A program made the translations under genes and the position numbers. 64,000 nucleotides of DNA from Avichristensenella sp031550535 (GTDB taxonomy: Bacteria; Bacillota; Clostridia; Christensenellales; Aristaeellaceae), in the NCBI GenBank assembly GCA_031550535.1, contig JAVBOM010000070.1:30901-94900 (forward strand). The letters are read 5' to 3'. Shown in pieces: positions 7,460 to 16,072 of this stretch. The notes under the pieces were generated by a model that was not told the DNA's origin, did no database searches, and worked only from the letters and a program-made list of their open reading frames with translations. Each line of letters begins with the position of its first letter. The stretch's first letter is position 1.

Positions 7460-8278
7460 ATGAAAAAGATTCTTGTAGCCATTCTGCTGCTGTCCCTGGT
7501 GATCATTCCCACGGTGGTCAGCGCAAACGAAACGTACGCGAACCGCTATGAGAAGGTTATGGCAACAGGCAAACTGGTCATGGGGACCGCCCCAGGCTAT
7601 CCGCCCTATGAGTTCCTGGACCTGACGAAAACGGGCGACGAAGCCATCGCCGGCAGCGACATCGAGCTGGGCAAATACATCGCGGAGAAGCTGGGCGTGG
7701 AGCTGGTGATCGAGAAAATGGACTTCAGCACGCTTCTGGGCGCGATCGGCAAAGGAACCGTGGACATCGCGATCTCCGGCATGGTGCCCAAGGCCGAGCG
7801 CGCGGAAATCATGGAGTTCACCGCCGCGTTCAACAAGGACGGCTACCAGGGCATCCTGATCTCCAAGGAGAACGCGGAGAAGTACAAGACGTTTGACGAC
7901 CTCGCCGGGCTGGTGGTGCTCGCCCAGAACGGCACGCTGCAACAGAACCTGATCGACGAGCAGCTTCCAGGCGCGAAGATGGAGCTTGTGACGACCGTCG
8001 GCGACGGTGTGATGATGGTCAAGGCCGGCAAGGCGGCGGGCATCGCCATCGCCGGCGTCGTGGGCGAACTGTACTGCAAGAGCTACCCGGATCTGGTGTT
8101 CCTGGAGCAGATGTTCGAATACGAGATGCTGGGCACGGTCGCGGGCATTCCCAAGGGCGAAATAGAGCTGTTGGACGCGATCAACCCGATCGTCGAGGAA
8201 GCCGAGGCCTCCGGCCTGTACGCCGAATGGCGCGAGGCGGCGCAGGAGCTGGCGGCCAGCCAGATGGTGACGGAGTAA
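7460..8278 (+). CDS. Amino-acid ABC transporter substrate-binding protein (SBP family 3), orphan
   Basis: A 272-residue exported protein. A signal peptide (MKKILVAILLLSLVIIPTVVSA) is followed by the family 3 solute-binding fold, with GTAPGYPPYEF at the first ligand strand, GSDIELGKYIAEKLG, and GTVDIAISGM in the hinge region. There is no cysteine at the signal-peptide junction, so it is not an obvious lipoprotein. That is unusual for a Gram-positive binding protein and leaves membrane attachment unexplained. No permease or ATPase gene is adjacent, so it must work with a transporter encoded elsewhere or as a secreted binder. An AAGGAGG site precedes the ATG and the promoter is strong. A polar amino acid is the likely ligand class by family. 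Confidence 0.88.
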   Translation: MKKILVAILLLSLVIIPTVVSANETYANRYEKVMATGKLVMGTAPGYPPYEFLDLTKTGDEAIAGSDIELGKYIAEKLGVELVIEKMDFSTLLGAIGKGTVDIAISGMVPKAERAEIMEFTAAFNKDGYQGILISKENAEKYKTFDDLAGLVVLAQNGTLQQNLIDEQLPGAKMELVTTVGDGVMMVKAGKAAGIAIAGVVGELYCKSYPDLVFLEQMFEYEMLGTVAGIPKGEIELLDAINPIVEEAEASGLYAEWREAAQELAASQMVTE

Positions 8279-8329
8279 GCGCCATAGCCACGCAATGTTT
8301 TCTGTGATATACTTTCTATAGACTCAACC

Positions 8330-8354
8330 GACCCGCTTTTCGAGCGGGTCTTTT
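8330..8354 (+). terminator. Terminator after the binding protein gene
   Basis: GACCCGC (8330-8336) pairs with GCGGGTC (8344-8350), followed by TTTT. A possible promoter (TAGCCA-N17-TATACT, 8285-8313) lies just before it, so it could also act as an early attenuator of the next gene. Confidence 0.7.
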
Positions 8355-8412
8355 GGGCTACAAAGGGCCGGGTGGCGCGGACGCGCAAAAGCAGAGACTT
8401 GGAGGAAGAACG

Positions 8413-11157
8413 ATGGCGGCGCGGGACATGTTATCGAATCCGGGGCCTGACGCGCGCGGGTGGACGCGCTGGTGGTGGTACGGCTGTGCCGTGGCGCGGG
8501 AGGATATCGACGCACAGCTTGCAGAGATGGCGCGGGCGCACATCGGCGGTGTGGAAATCCAGGTGACGTACCCGCTGGATCATGACCGGCCGGACCGGCG
8601 GCACATCGACTTCTACTCGCCCGCGTTTTTCGAGCTTGTGGTGTACCTCGTCGAGGCTGCGCGGCGCTTTGAGATTCAGGTGGACTTTACGCTCGGCTCA
8701 GGGTGGCCGTTTGGCGGCGCGTTCATCGGGGAGGACATGGCGCCCGTAACGCTGATGCCCTTCTCGCACGATGTCTTTGGCCCGGCCAGCTTTTCCTTTG
8801 ACTACACGTGCGTGCTGCCCGGACCGGTGGTCCGGTGCGTTCTGGTGAAGATGGAGCGCGCGGTGCTCCTGCCGGAAACCACCGTGGACGTGACTAACTA
8901 TCTGGAACCCGTGAACCTGTATGGCTGGCTGTGGGGCGTGCGGTTGGCGGACGTGCCCGTCCCGGAAGGCAGCTACAAGATATTTACGTTTGTCGAGGGA
9001 CAGTACAAGCAGCGTGTCGGAAAGCCCGGGCCGGGGATGGAAGGATACGCGATCGACCACTGCCGGAAGGATGTCTGCGACCTGTATTTTCATACCCTGG
9101 GCGACGCGCTGATGGAGCGAATCGGCCCGGGCGCGTTTCATGCCTTTTTCTGCGATTCCATTGAGCTTGGCGGCAACAACTGGACGGGCGGGCTGCCCGC
9201 CGCCTTTGCCGCGCGGCGTGGATACGACCTGACACCCTACTTGCCCGCGCTGTGGGCGGACATGGGGCCAATCACCCCATGCGTGCGGTATGATTATTTT
9301 CATACATTTTCGGAGCTTGCGCTGGAGAGCTTCTTTCAGAACTTTTCTGCGCACTGCGAGCGGTGGGGCGTCAAGGCCCGCGTGCAGGCGCACGGTATCT
9401 GGGCGGACATCCTGAAGGCGTACGGCGCGGCACACATCCCGGAGGGGGAGACGTTCGGCCCGCACGACCGGTACGATGTCAACACGGTGCACCGGCGGCT
9501 CGCCGTATCCGCCGGAATGATCTACGGACGCCCGATCGTTTCCAACGAGAGCTTTACCTGGCTGCGCGCGCCGCGCTTTCTGGAAACGCCGGACATGATG
9601 AAGCGCGCCGTGGACGCTATCTTCTGCGACGGCGTGAACCGGATTGTGAACCACGGTTGGTCACACTCACCCGCAGACGCGGAGGGGCCTGGCTGGGCGT
9701 TCTACGCCTCGTCGATGCTCTCCCCGCGCAACACGTGGTGGCGGTTCTATCCGGCGCTCGGCGCGTACATCCATCGGGTTTCCGCGCTGATGCAGGCGGG
9801 CCCCATCCACGCGGAGGTTGCCCTCTATCTGCCGCAGGCCGATATCTGGGCGGAATCGCCCATGGCGGAGCTGCACATGGGCATGAAGCTGGATGAGCGT
9901 CTCGGCCACGATACGATGAACCGGTTGCAGCGCGCGGGCTTCTGGTTCGCGTATGTGAACGACGAGGCGGTCCAAACCGCGGAAATCACGGACGGCGGGC
10001 TGCGGATCGGGGAGAACCTATGCAAAGCCGTGCTGCTGATCCGCGCGGAACGGCTGCCCGTTCAGACCGCCCGCGCGCTGGATGCGTTCGCGCGGCGGGG
10101 CGGCAAATTGCTTGCGGTAGGCGGGTATCCGCGCGAAAGCCCGGGGCTGCGGGACGCTGAGGCCAACGACCACGCGGTGCGAATGCTGATGGACGGCCTT
10201 TTTGCCGGGGCGGAGGGCGCTTGGCGGCGCGCGGGCCGGGGCAGGGCGGCTGTCATCGCGGCGGACGGCCCGGAAATGACTGACCTGCTCGCCGAGGTTG
10301 TGCCGCGCGGCCTCTGCTCCGACATGGACGAGGACTTGGGCTACATCCGCCGCGATATCGGGGGAGCGCCCGTGTACTTCATCGCCAACATGCGCGCGGC
10401 GCGGCGCGTAGCGACGCTCTCGCTGCCGCACGCGGGGGAGGGCTTCCAGATCACGGACGCGTTGACCGGGGAGGGCGTGCGCCCGCTCGCCATCCGGGAC
10501 GAGGGGGAGCGGCTCATGCTGTCGCTGGACGTTCGGGAGAACCAATCGTTCGTCTTGGAGATCGGCGGGGAACGGCCAGTGTGCGCCGAGCCTGTCCGCG
10601 AGGTGGAGAGTAGGGAAATCACCGGCTGGACGCTGAAGGTGAACGGAATTTGCCTTGCCGAGGATTTGGCGCGGCCTGTGGGCTGGGAAACATTTGAAGC
10701 GGCGCGGTATTTCAGCGGCACGGGAAGCTATGAGGCAGCCTTTGACGCGCCGGGGGAACGCGCGCTCTTTGTCCGGCTGGACGGCGTATGCTGCTGCGCG
10801 GAGGTGTTCGTGAACGGCGTGTCTGCCGGGCAGCTATGGAAAGCGCCGTATGAACTGGAGATCACGCCGCAGGTGCGGGAGGGCGCGAACACGATCCGCG
10901 TCGAGGCCGTGAACACGTGGTTCAACACCTTCCTGGACCCGGCGCGCGAGGAACCCGTTTCCGAAGCGGCGGTGATCGGCGAGTGGCCGTACTTTGCCCG
11001 TGTGATGGACACGCAGCGTGAGGAGCGGCTGTATGGCGGGAAGGAGCGGGCGGCGGGCCTCGGCGTGCAACCGTCGGGGCTTTGCGGGGCGGTTTGGTTG
11101 TTTACGCGGGTGGAGGAAACGCGTGACGACGACGGGGGCGACGCAAATGAGGAGTAG
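8413..11157 (+). CDS. Glycoside hydrolase, GH106-like (alpha-L-rhamnosidase type)
   Basis: A 914-residue predicted cytoplasmic glycosidase. The N-terminus has RWWWYGCAV followed by a segment with GGVEIQVTYPL, then GSGWPFGG, and later HGWSHSP. This is the pattern of the large GH106-like family that includes alpha-L-rhamnosidases. A C-terminal jelly-roll carbohydrate-binding domain (about residues 750-870; VNGVSAGQLWKAPYEL) is also visible. No signal peptide. The ATG at 8413 is chosen because GGAGG precedes it; an in-frame GTG at 8353 has no such site. It lies upstream of other glycosidase genes but is not in one operon with them. Substrate is uncertain. Confidence 0.75.
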   Translation: MAARDMLSNPGPDARGWTRWWWYGCAVAREDIDAQLAEMARAHIGGVEIQVTYPLDHDRPDRRHIDFYSPAFFELVVYLVEAARRFEIQVDFTLGSGWPFGGAFIGEDMAPVTLMPFSHDVFGPASFSFDYTCVLPGPVVRCVLVKMERAVLLPETTVDVTNYLEPVNLYGWLWGVRLADVPVPEGSYKIFTFVEGQYKQRVGKPGPGMEGYAIDHCRKDVCDLYFHTLGDALMERIGPGAFHAFFCDSIELGGNNWTGGLPAAFAARRGYDLTPYLPALWADMGPITPCVRYDYFHTFSELALESFFQNFSAHCERWGVKARVQAHGIWADILKAYGAAHIPEGETFGPHDRYDVNTVHRRLAVSAGMIYGRPIVSNESFTWLRAPRFLETPDMMKRAVDAIFCDGVNRIVNHGWSHSPADAEGPGWAFYASSMLSPRNTWWRFYPALGAYIHRVSALMQAGPIHAEVALYLPQADIWAESPMAELHMGMKLDERLGHDTMNRLQRAGFWFAYVNDEAVQTAEITDGGLRIGENLCKAVLLIRAERLPVQTARALDAFARRGGKLLAVGGYPRESPGLRDAEANDHAVRMLMDGLFAGAEGAWRRAGRGRAAVIAADGPEMTDLLAEVVPRGLCSDMDEDLGYIRRDIGGAPVYFIANMRAARRVATLSLPHAGEGFQITDALTGEGVRPLAIRDEGERLMLSLDVRENQSFVLEIGGERPVCAEPVREVESREITGWTLKVNGICLAEDLARPVGWETFEAARYFSGTGSYEAAFDAPGERALFVRLDGVCCCAEVFVNGVSAGQLWKAPYELEITPQVREGANTIRVEAVNTWFNTFLDPAREEPVSEAAVIGEWPYFARVMDTQREERLYGGKERAAGLGVQPSGLCGAVWLFTRVEETRDDDGGDANEE

Positions 11158-11306
11158 AATAGCTGACTGGCCAATGGATAACTATGCATGTAATTCAGCG
11201 TGTGCCGCTATGCGACAACCGGACGCGTTTTGCATGAGCGCCGAATGATGCCGCTTCGAGTTGACGACGGGGTGTGAAGCCGAGGGCGCTGAGCGGCGCG
11301 CGTTGC

Positions 11307-11335
11307 AGAAAGAAAACCCCCGCTTCAAGCGGGGG
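11307..11335 (-). terminator. Terminator for the glycerate kinase transcript
   Basis: On the minus strand CCCCCGCTT pairs with AAGCGGGGG (11317-11335) and is followed by TTTTCTTTCT. Confidence 0.75.
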
Positions 11336-11457
11336 AGGGAAGGTATGTGGGGGGCTAGCGGACATTGTGGAGACGAATGCGGAAGCACGTTTAGCGCGCG
11401 CGAGGCGCAACCGGTGATCGTCGCGCGTACAACCTATGCAAGCCTATCCATTGCAGA

Positions 11458-11516
11458 GGTAGAGATTTCTGACGAAATCCCTTTATAGCATTCGATTTTT
11501 CAAATCAGCGCCGCCA
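11458..11516 (+). repeat. Two-hairpin repeat, copy R4
   Basis: GTAG, then a diverged hairpin 1 (GATTTC-TGAC-GAAATC), then GATTT-TTC-AAATC and GCGCCGCC. It lies about 300 bp after the GH106-like gene and in the same orientation. Confidence 0.8.
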
Positions 11517-11537
11517 CCGAAGAAGGATTCCCCCCCC

Positions 11538-12791
11538 TTATCGCAGCAGCGCCACCGTCAAATCATTGACGTTCGTGCCGGTCGGTCCCGTCACAATCAA
11601 CCCGTCCATCGCCTTCAGCAGCGTATACGCGTCGTTATCCGCAAGGCACGCGTCGATGCTCCGCCCCTCCGCACGGCATCGGGCCGCGAACCCGCCGTCC
11701 ACGATACCGCCCGCCGCGTCTGTTGGGCCATCTGTGCCGTCGGAGCCGACGGAGAAAATCACCGTATCCTGGAGGCCGTCGATGCCCTTGGCGGCGGCCA
11801 CGGCCAATTCCTGGTTCCTGCCACCCTTTCCCTGCCCGCGCAGGTGGACGACCGTCTCCCCGCCAAGCACGACGGCGCACGGCGGCGCGATTGGCCGGCC
11901 CGACCGCCGGATCTCCCGTGCGATGGCGGCCAGGAAAGCGCCCGCGTCCCGCGCTTCTGTGTCCAGCGTCGTCGTCAGCAACAGCGGCGCGTAGCCAAGG
12001 CTTTTTGCGGCGTCCATGGCCGCCTCGCAGAGCGCGGTCACGTTGCCGGTAATGACCGTTTCCACATTGTCCAGCGCCTTGGGCGTTTCCTGCCTGAGCG
12101 CGCCGAGCATGTGGTCCGGCACGGCAATGCCGTACTTTTCTAGCAGGGTGAGTGCGTCCCCGCTCGTGCTGCTGTCCGGATACGCGGGGCCGGAGGCGAT
12201 GCTGTCCAGGGAATCGCCCAGCACATCGCTGAGGACAATCGACAGGACGCGCGCCGGGGCGCACTGCCGCGCGAACCGCCCGCCCTTGACGGCGGAAAGG
12301 TGCTTCCGGATCGTGTTGATCTCCGTGATGTCCGCGCCGCAGGCCAGCAGGCTGCGGGTTATGCCCGCGATGTCGTCCAGCGTCACGCCCGGCAAGGGCG
12401 ATTCAAACAGCGCGGAGCCGCCGCCGGATACGAGAAAAATGACCAGATCGTCCGCCGTCAGCCCGCGCACCATGGCGAGCGCCTTTTCCGCGCCGAGGAC
12501 GCCGTTCGCGTCCGGCACGGGGTGGCCCGCCTCCACAACTTCCATGCGGGGGATGGGGCCTTCGGCGTGCGCGTATTTAGTAATCACCACGCCCGCCCGG
12601 ACGCGATCGCCGAGCGTCTCGCTCGCCGCTTTGGCCATGCGGTACGCGGCCTTGCCGATGGCGACGACGTACACATCGCGGTTGACCGCGCGGGACTCCA
12701 GCGCCCGTTTTACCGCGACATCGGGCAGAACGGCCCGGATGGACCGCGCGATGATGGCCTCGGCATCCTGGGTGACGGGTTTCAGCGGCAT
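11538..12791 (-). CDS. Glycerate 2-kinase (DUF4147/MOFRL family)
   Basis: A 417-residue kinase that phosphorylates D-glycerate to 2-phosphoglycerate. The N-terminal DUF4147 domain shows VVAIGKAAYRMA, GHPVPDANG and LVSGGGSALFE. The C-terminal MOFRL domain shows GGRNQELAVA and SVGSDGTDGPTDAAGG. These are the family signatures. The ATG at 12791 has AGGAGG upstream. It follows tRNA-Thr on the same strand but a terminator lies between, and TATAAT (12821-12816) offers its own -10 box. It would feed sugar-acid or glyoxylate breakdown into glycolysis. Confidence 0.92.
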   Translation of the reverse strand: MPLKPVTQDAEAIIARSIRAVLPDVAVKRALESRAVNRDVYVVAIGKAAYRMAKAASETLGDRVRAGVVITKYAHAEGPIPRMEVVEAGHPVPDANGVLGAEKALAMVRGLTADDLVIFLVSGGGSALFESPLPGVTLDDIAGITRSLLACGADITEINTIRKHLSAVKGGRFARQCAPARVLSIVLSDVLGDSLDSIASGPAYPDSSTSGDALTLLEKYGIAVPDHMLGALRQETPKALDNVETVITGNVTALCEAAMDAAKSLGYAPLLLTTTLDTEARDAGAFLAAIAREIRRSGRPIAPPCAVVLGGETVVHLRGQGKGGRNQELAVAAAKGIDGLQDTVIFSVGSDGTDGPTDAAGGIVDGGFAARCRAEGRSIDACLADNDAYTLLKAMDGLIVTGPTGTNVNDLTVALLR

Positions 12792-12832
12792 GAGGTTTCC
12801 TCCTGTTTGTGTGCTATTATAACTATAAAGGA

Positions 12833-12860
12833 AACCCGCACAGCCGTTGCCATGCGGGTT
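12833..12860 (-). terminator. Terminator after tRNA-Thr
   Basis: On the minus strand AACCCGCA (12860-12853) pairs with TGCGGGTT (12840-12833), followed by TCCTTT. It sits directly after the tRNA. Confidence 0.6.
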
Positions 12861-12861
12861 A

Positions 12862-12937
<76 letters not shown>

Positions 12938-12994
12938 GTACCTTGCGCGTGCGGGTTCTGCTTGGGGTGAGGTCTTGCGCAACGCGGCGAAAAT

Positions 12995-13024
12995 TAGTAT
13001 ACAACACCCTGAGAAAAAGCGCAA
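12995..13024 (-). promoter_or_regulatory. Promoter of tRNA-Thr
   Basis: TTGCGC (13024-13019), 18-bp spacer, TATACT (13000-12995) on the minus strand, about 60 bp before the mature 5' end. Confidence 0.6.
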
Positions 13025-13050
13025 GTACCGGAGCGAAATTTTGTTGAACC

Positions 13051-13084
13051 GCGCCGCCCGGAGCGCGAAGGGTCCGGGCGGCGC
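13051..13084 (-). terminator. Long GC hairpin after the flavin-binding protein gene
   Basis: GCGCCGCCCGGA (13051-13062) pairs perfectly with TCCGGGCGGCGC (13073-13084), a 12-bp stem. It lies just downstream of the gene at 13100-13501 (minus). The T tract is poor, so termination is likely but not certain. Confidence 0.55.
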
Positions 13085-13099
13085 TATAAAGCCCTCCGC

Positions 13100-13501
13100 T
13101 TACAGCGTGAATTCCTTCGTCGGCCCGCCGAATTGGGCGAGCGTCGCTGTCGCCCCTTCCAGGCAGAACACCTCAAAGATCGGGTTCTCCGCGTCCTTGT
13201 ACAGTTCCTTCACGCCCGGGTTTCCGTCCAGCACCCGCGCTTTGGCCGCCGCGTCCTTGGTGAACACGGCCTTGCCGCTCAGGCGCAGCCAGGAGTAGTC
13301 CGGCGAGCACGCGCACAGTTCGCAGTACGGGTTCGCCATCAGTTCCTGATAAACCGCCTTTTGGTTGTTCGTGCACAAATGCAGCTTGCCGCCGATCTCC
13401 ATCAGCAGGCCGAACGGGCGAACCTTGGGTTTGCCATCGGTTCCCACGGTTGAAAAGAAAAACGTGCTGTTTTCCGCAAAGAATTTGAGTACTTCCTCCA
13501 T
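13100..13501 (-). CDS. Pyridoxamine 5'-phosphate oxidase-fold (flavin-binding) protein
   Basis: A 133-residue single-domain protein of the FMN-binding split-barrel superfamily. It has NSTFFFSTVGTDGKPKVRPFG near the N-terminus in two blocks, CTNNQKAVYQELMANP, and a FEVFCLEGATAT strand, all typical of small clostridial PNPOx-like proteins. The ATG at 13501 follows GAGGAG; the upstream in-frame extension lies in the divergent promoter region. It has no PNPOx C-terminal dimerisation domain, so a role in pyridoxal phosphate synthesis is not expected. It is divergent from the beta-mannosidase gene. Confidence 0.8.
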   Translation of the reverse strand: MEEVLKFFAENSTFFFSTVGTDGKPKVRPFGLLMEIGGKLHLCTNNQKAVYQELMANPYCELCACSPDYSWLRLSGKAVFTKDAAAKARVLDGNPGVKELYKDAENPIFEVFCLEGATATLAQFGGPTKEFTL

Positions 13502-13537
13502 GCGTATACGCTCCTCAACTATTGTAGTAAGTAGTGC

Positions 13538-13566
13538 TTGCGGGCGTTCGCCCACACGGGTATAAT
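13538..13566 (+). promoter_or_regulatory. Promoter of the beta-mannosidase / GH3 unit
   Basis: TTGCGG (13538-13543), 17-bp spacer, TATAAT (13561-13566), about 50 bp before the ATG at 13616. Confidence 0.8.
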
Positions 13567-13615
13567 ACCTATAAATGGATAGTTTGTAAAGCAAAATCAC
13601 AACGAGGAGGACGCT

Positions 13616-16042
13616 ATGCAAGTTTTTGCACTAAACGGCGGCTGGACGCTCCACATCGCGGGGCAGGACGAGATCATCCCCGCGACCGTCCCCGGTTCCG
13701 TCTATCACGACCTGCTGCAAAACAAGAAAATGGACGACCCTTTCTACCGCGACAACGAGGATGCGGCCCTCGCCCTGATGGAGAACGATTTTCTGTACCG
13801 CCGCGCGTTCGACGCGCCCGCCGCGCTGCTCGCGTCGGACGCGGTGCTGCTGCGCTGCGACGGGCTGGACACACTCGCGACGATCACCATCAACGGTGCG
13901 CTCGTGGGGGAAGCGGAGAATATGCACCGCGTCTATGAGTTCGACGTGAAGGACGCGCTGCGCGAGGGCGAAAATGTGATGGAGGTCCGCTTCGCCTCGC
14001 CCACGAAGTGGATTCGCGAGGCGTACGCGAAAAGTCCCTACGAGGGTTCCAGCGACGCGATGCGCGGCTTTGTGCACCTGCGCAAGGCGCACTGCATGTT
14101 CGGCTGGGATTGGGGTCCCCGCCTGCCAGACGCGGGCATCTGGCGCGATATTTCGCTCCTGGGCGTTACAACGTCGCGCATCGAGGGCGTGTACGTGCGG
14201 CAGGCGCACGAGCCGGGCCGCGTCACGCTGTCGTTTGAGGTGGAACAGTCCGGCTGCGCGGATGTGGAAGCGTCCGTCACCGCGCCGGATGGCACGGTGT
14301 ACACGCCGGGGGAGGATGGCTTCATCGCCATCGAGAACCCCGCGCTCTGGTGGCCGAACAGCTTCGGCGGCCAGCCGCTGTATACCGTCACCGTGGATCT
14401 GAAGGATACGGACGGAAAGGCGCTCGACCGCTGGCAAAAGCGCGTGGGCCTGCGCACGCTGACCATGCGCCGCGAGAAGGACGAATGGGGCGAGAGCTTC
14501 TGCCACGAGGTCAACGGCGTCCGCGTGTTTGCGATGGGCGCGGACTACATCCCCGAGGATAACCTGCTGCCCCGCGTGACCAAGGAACGAACGCGCGCGT
14601 TGCTTTCGGACGCCGTGGCCGCGCACTTCAACGCCATCCGCGTCTGGGGTGGCGGGCATTACCCGTCGGACGACTTTTACGACCTTTGCGACGAGCTCGG
14701 CCTGATGGTCTGGCAGGACTTCATGTTCGCGTGCGGGGCGTATGAGCTGACGGACGCGTTCGAGCGGAACATCCGCGCGGAGTTCCGGGACAACATCAAG
14801 CGTCTGCGCCATCACGCCTCGCTGGCCCTTTGGTGCGGCAACAATGAAATGGAAATGTTCGCCGCGATGGGTCACTGGGTGTCCTCGCCTAAGCAAAAGA
14901 GCGAGTACATCCGGATGTATGAGTACATCATCCCGGATGTACTGAAGAAACACGACCCCGTCACGTTCTACTGGCCGTCCTCGTCGTCGTCCGGCGGTTC
15001 GTTCGACGACCCGAACAGCCCGGACCGGGGCGATGTGCACTACTGGGATGTGTGGCACGGGGAAAAGCCGTTCAGCGATTACCGCAAGTACTTTTTCCGG
15101 TACGCGTCCGAGTTCGGCTTCCAGGCGTATCCGCACATCAAGACGGTCGAGAGCTTCACGCTGCCGGAGGACCGCAACGCGTTCTCCCGAGTGATGGAAA
15201 AGCACCAGCGCAACGCCGCTGCCAACGGCAAGATCATGAAGTATATCGCGCAGACGTACCTGTACCCCAAGGACTTCCCCGCGCTGGTCTACACGTCGCA
15301 AATGCTGCAGGCGGACGCCATCCGCTGCGGCGTGGAGCACTGGCGGCGCAACCGGGGCCGCTGCATGGGCGCGATCATCTGGCAACTGAATGACTGCTGG
15401 CCGGTCATCTCCTGGGCGTCCATCGATTACTACGGCCGCTGGAAGGCGCTGCACTACGCGGCCAAGCGGTTCTTTGCGCCCCTGCTGCTGTCCGCGCGCG
15501 AGGAGGGCGAGGTGACGCAAAAGCCGGACGTGAACATGGAACTGAAAGAGCCGGTGCGCCAGTCCGTCACGCTGACTGTTTCCAACGAGACGATGTACGC
15601 CGAAAAACTGATTGTGCGCTGGACACGGCGCAGGGCACAGGACTCCGCGCCGCTGGACCAGGGGGAGGCCGTCGTCACTGTGGGCGCACTGTCCGCTGTC
15701 ACGCTGCCGGAGATCAAGCTGGACCAGATGGACGCGCGGAACGAATACGTTTCCTACGCGCTGTACAAGGGCGAGGAGCGCCTGTCGCTTGGCACGGCGC
15801 TGCTCGTCGCGCCGAAGCATTTTAACTTCCATAACCCGCACCTGTGGGCGCGCGCGGAGGGCGACGAGGTGATCGTGACGGCGGACGCATTCGCCAAGGG
15901 CGTGGCGATCGACAGCGCGGACGGCAACCTGTTGCTCGAGGACAACTGGTTTGACATGAACAAGGGCGAGCGGCGGCTGAAGATTCTGCGCGGAAGCGCG
16001 GAAGGGCTGACGGCGCGGTCGGTCTACGACATCGCGCGGTAA
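13616..16042 (+). CDS. Beta-mannosidase (GH2)
   Basis: An 808-residue GH2 enzyme that removes terminal beta-mannose from manno-oligosaccharides. The N-terminal sugar-binding domain (1-180) ends near FGWDWGPRLPDAGIW, a beta-mannosidase signature. An immunoglobulin-like domain follows, then the TIM barrel. The acid/base is E411 in WCGNNEME and the nucleophile is E499 in YASEFGFQ. There is no signal peptide, so it acts inside the cell on imported oligosaccharides. AGGAGG precedes the ATG. A GH3 gene follows 30 bp later, forming a two-gene unit. Confidence 0.92.
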   Translation: MQVFALNGGWTLHIAGQDEIIPATVPGSVYHDLLQNKKMDDPFYRDNEDAALALMENDFLYRRAFDAPAALLASDAVLLRCDGLDTLATITINGALVGEAENMHRVYEFDVKDALREGENVMEVRFASPTKWIREAYAKSPYEGSSDAMRGFVHLRKAHCMFGWDWGPRLPDAGIWRDISLLGVTTSRIEGVYVRQAHEPGRVTLSFEVEQSGCADVEASVTAPDGTVYTPGEDGFIAIENPALWWPNSFGGQPLYTVTVDLKDTDGKALDRWQKRVGLRTLTMRREKDEWGESFCHEVNGVRVFAMGADYIPEDNLLPRVTKERTRALLSDAVAAHFNAIRVWGGGHYPSDDFYDLCDELGLMVWQDFMFACGAYELTDAFERNIRAEFRDNIKRLRHHASLALWCGNNEMEMFAAMGHWVSSPKQKSEYIRMYEYIIPDVLKKHDPVTFYWPSSSSSGGSFDDPNSPDRGDVHYWDVWHGEKPFSDYRKYFFRYASEFGFQAYPHIKTVESFTLPEDRNAFSRVMEKHQRNAAANGKIMKYIAQTYLYPKDFPALVYTSQMLQADAIRCGVEHWRRNRGRCMGAIIWQLNDCWPVISWASIDYYGRWKALHYAAKRFFAPLLLSAREEGEVTQKPDVNMELKEPVRQSVTLTVSNETMYAEKLIVRWTRRRAQDSAPLDQGEAVVTVGALSAVTLPEIKLDQMDARNEYVSYALYKGEERLSLGTALLVAPKHFNFHNPHLWARAEGDEVIVTADAFAKGVAIDSADGNLLLEDNWFDMNKGERRLKILRGSAEGLTARSVYDIAR

Positions 16043-16072
16043 ACGGTCTCGAAATACAGAAGGAGGATGCGA

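Larger units (their letters stand above)
11158..11537. other. Intergenic region between convergent genes
   Basis: 380 bp with no supportable gene. It holds a minus-strand terminator for the glycerate kinase gene (11310-11335) and repeat copy R4 (11458-11516). Short open frames here are not preceded by ribosome-binding sites. Confidence 0.7.

Noticed and set aside
13631..15841. 736-codon open frame on the minus strand
   Set aside because: It lies antisense to the GH2 gene. GC-rich third positions keep the opposite frame open; it has Arg/His/Val-rich composition and no domain.
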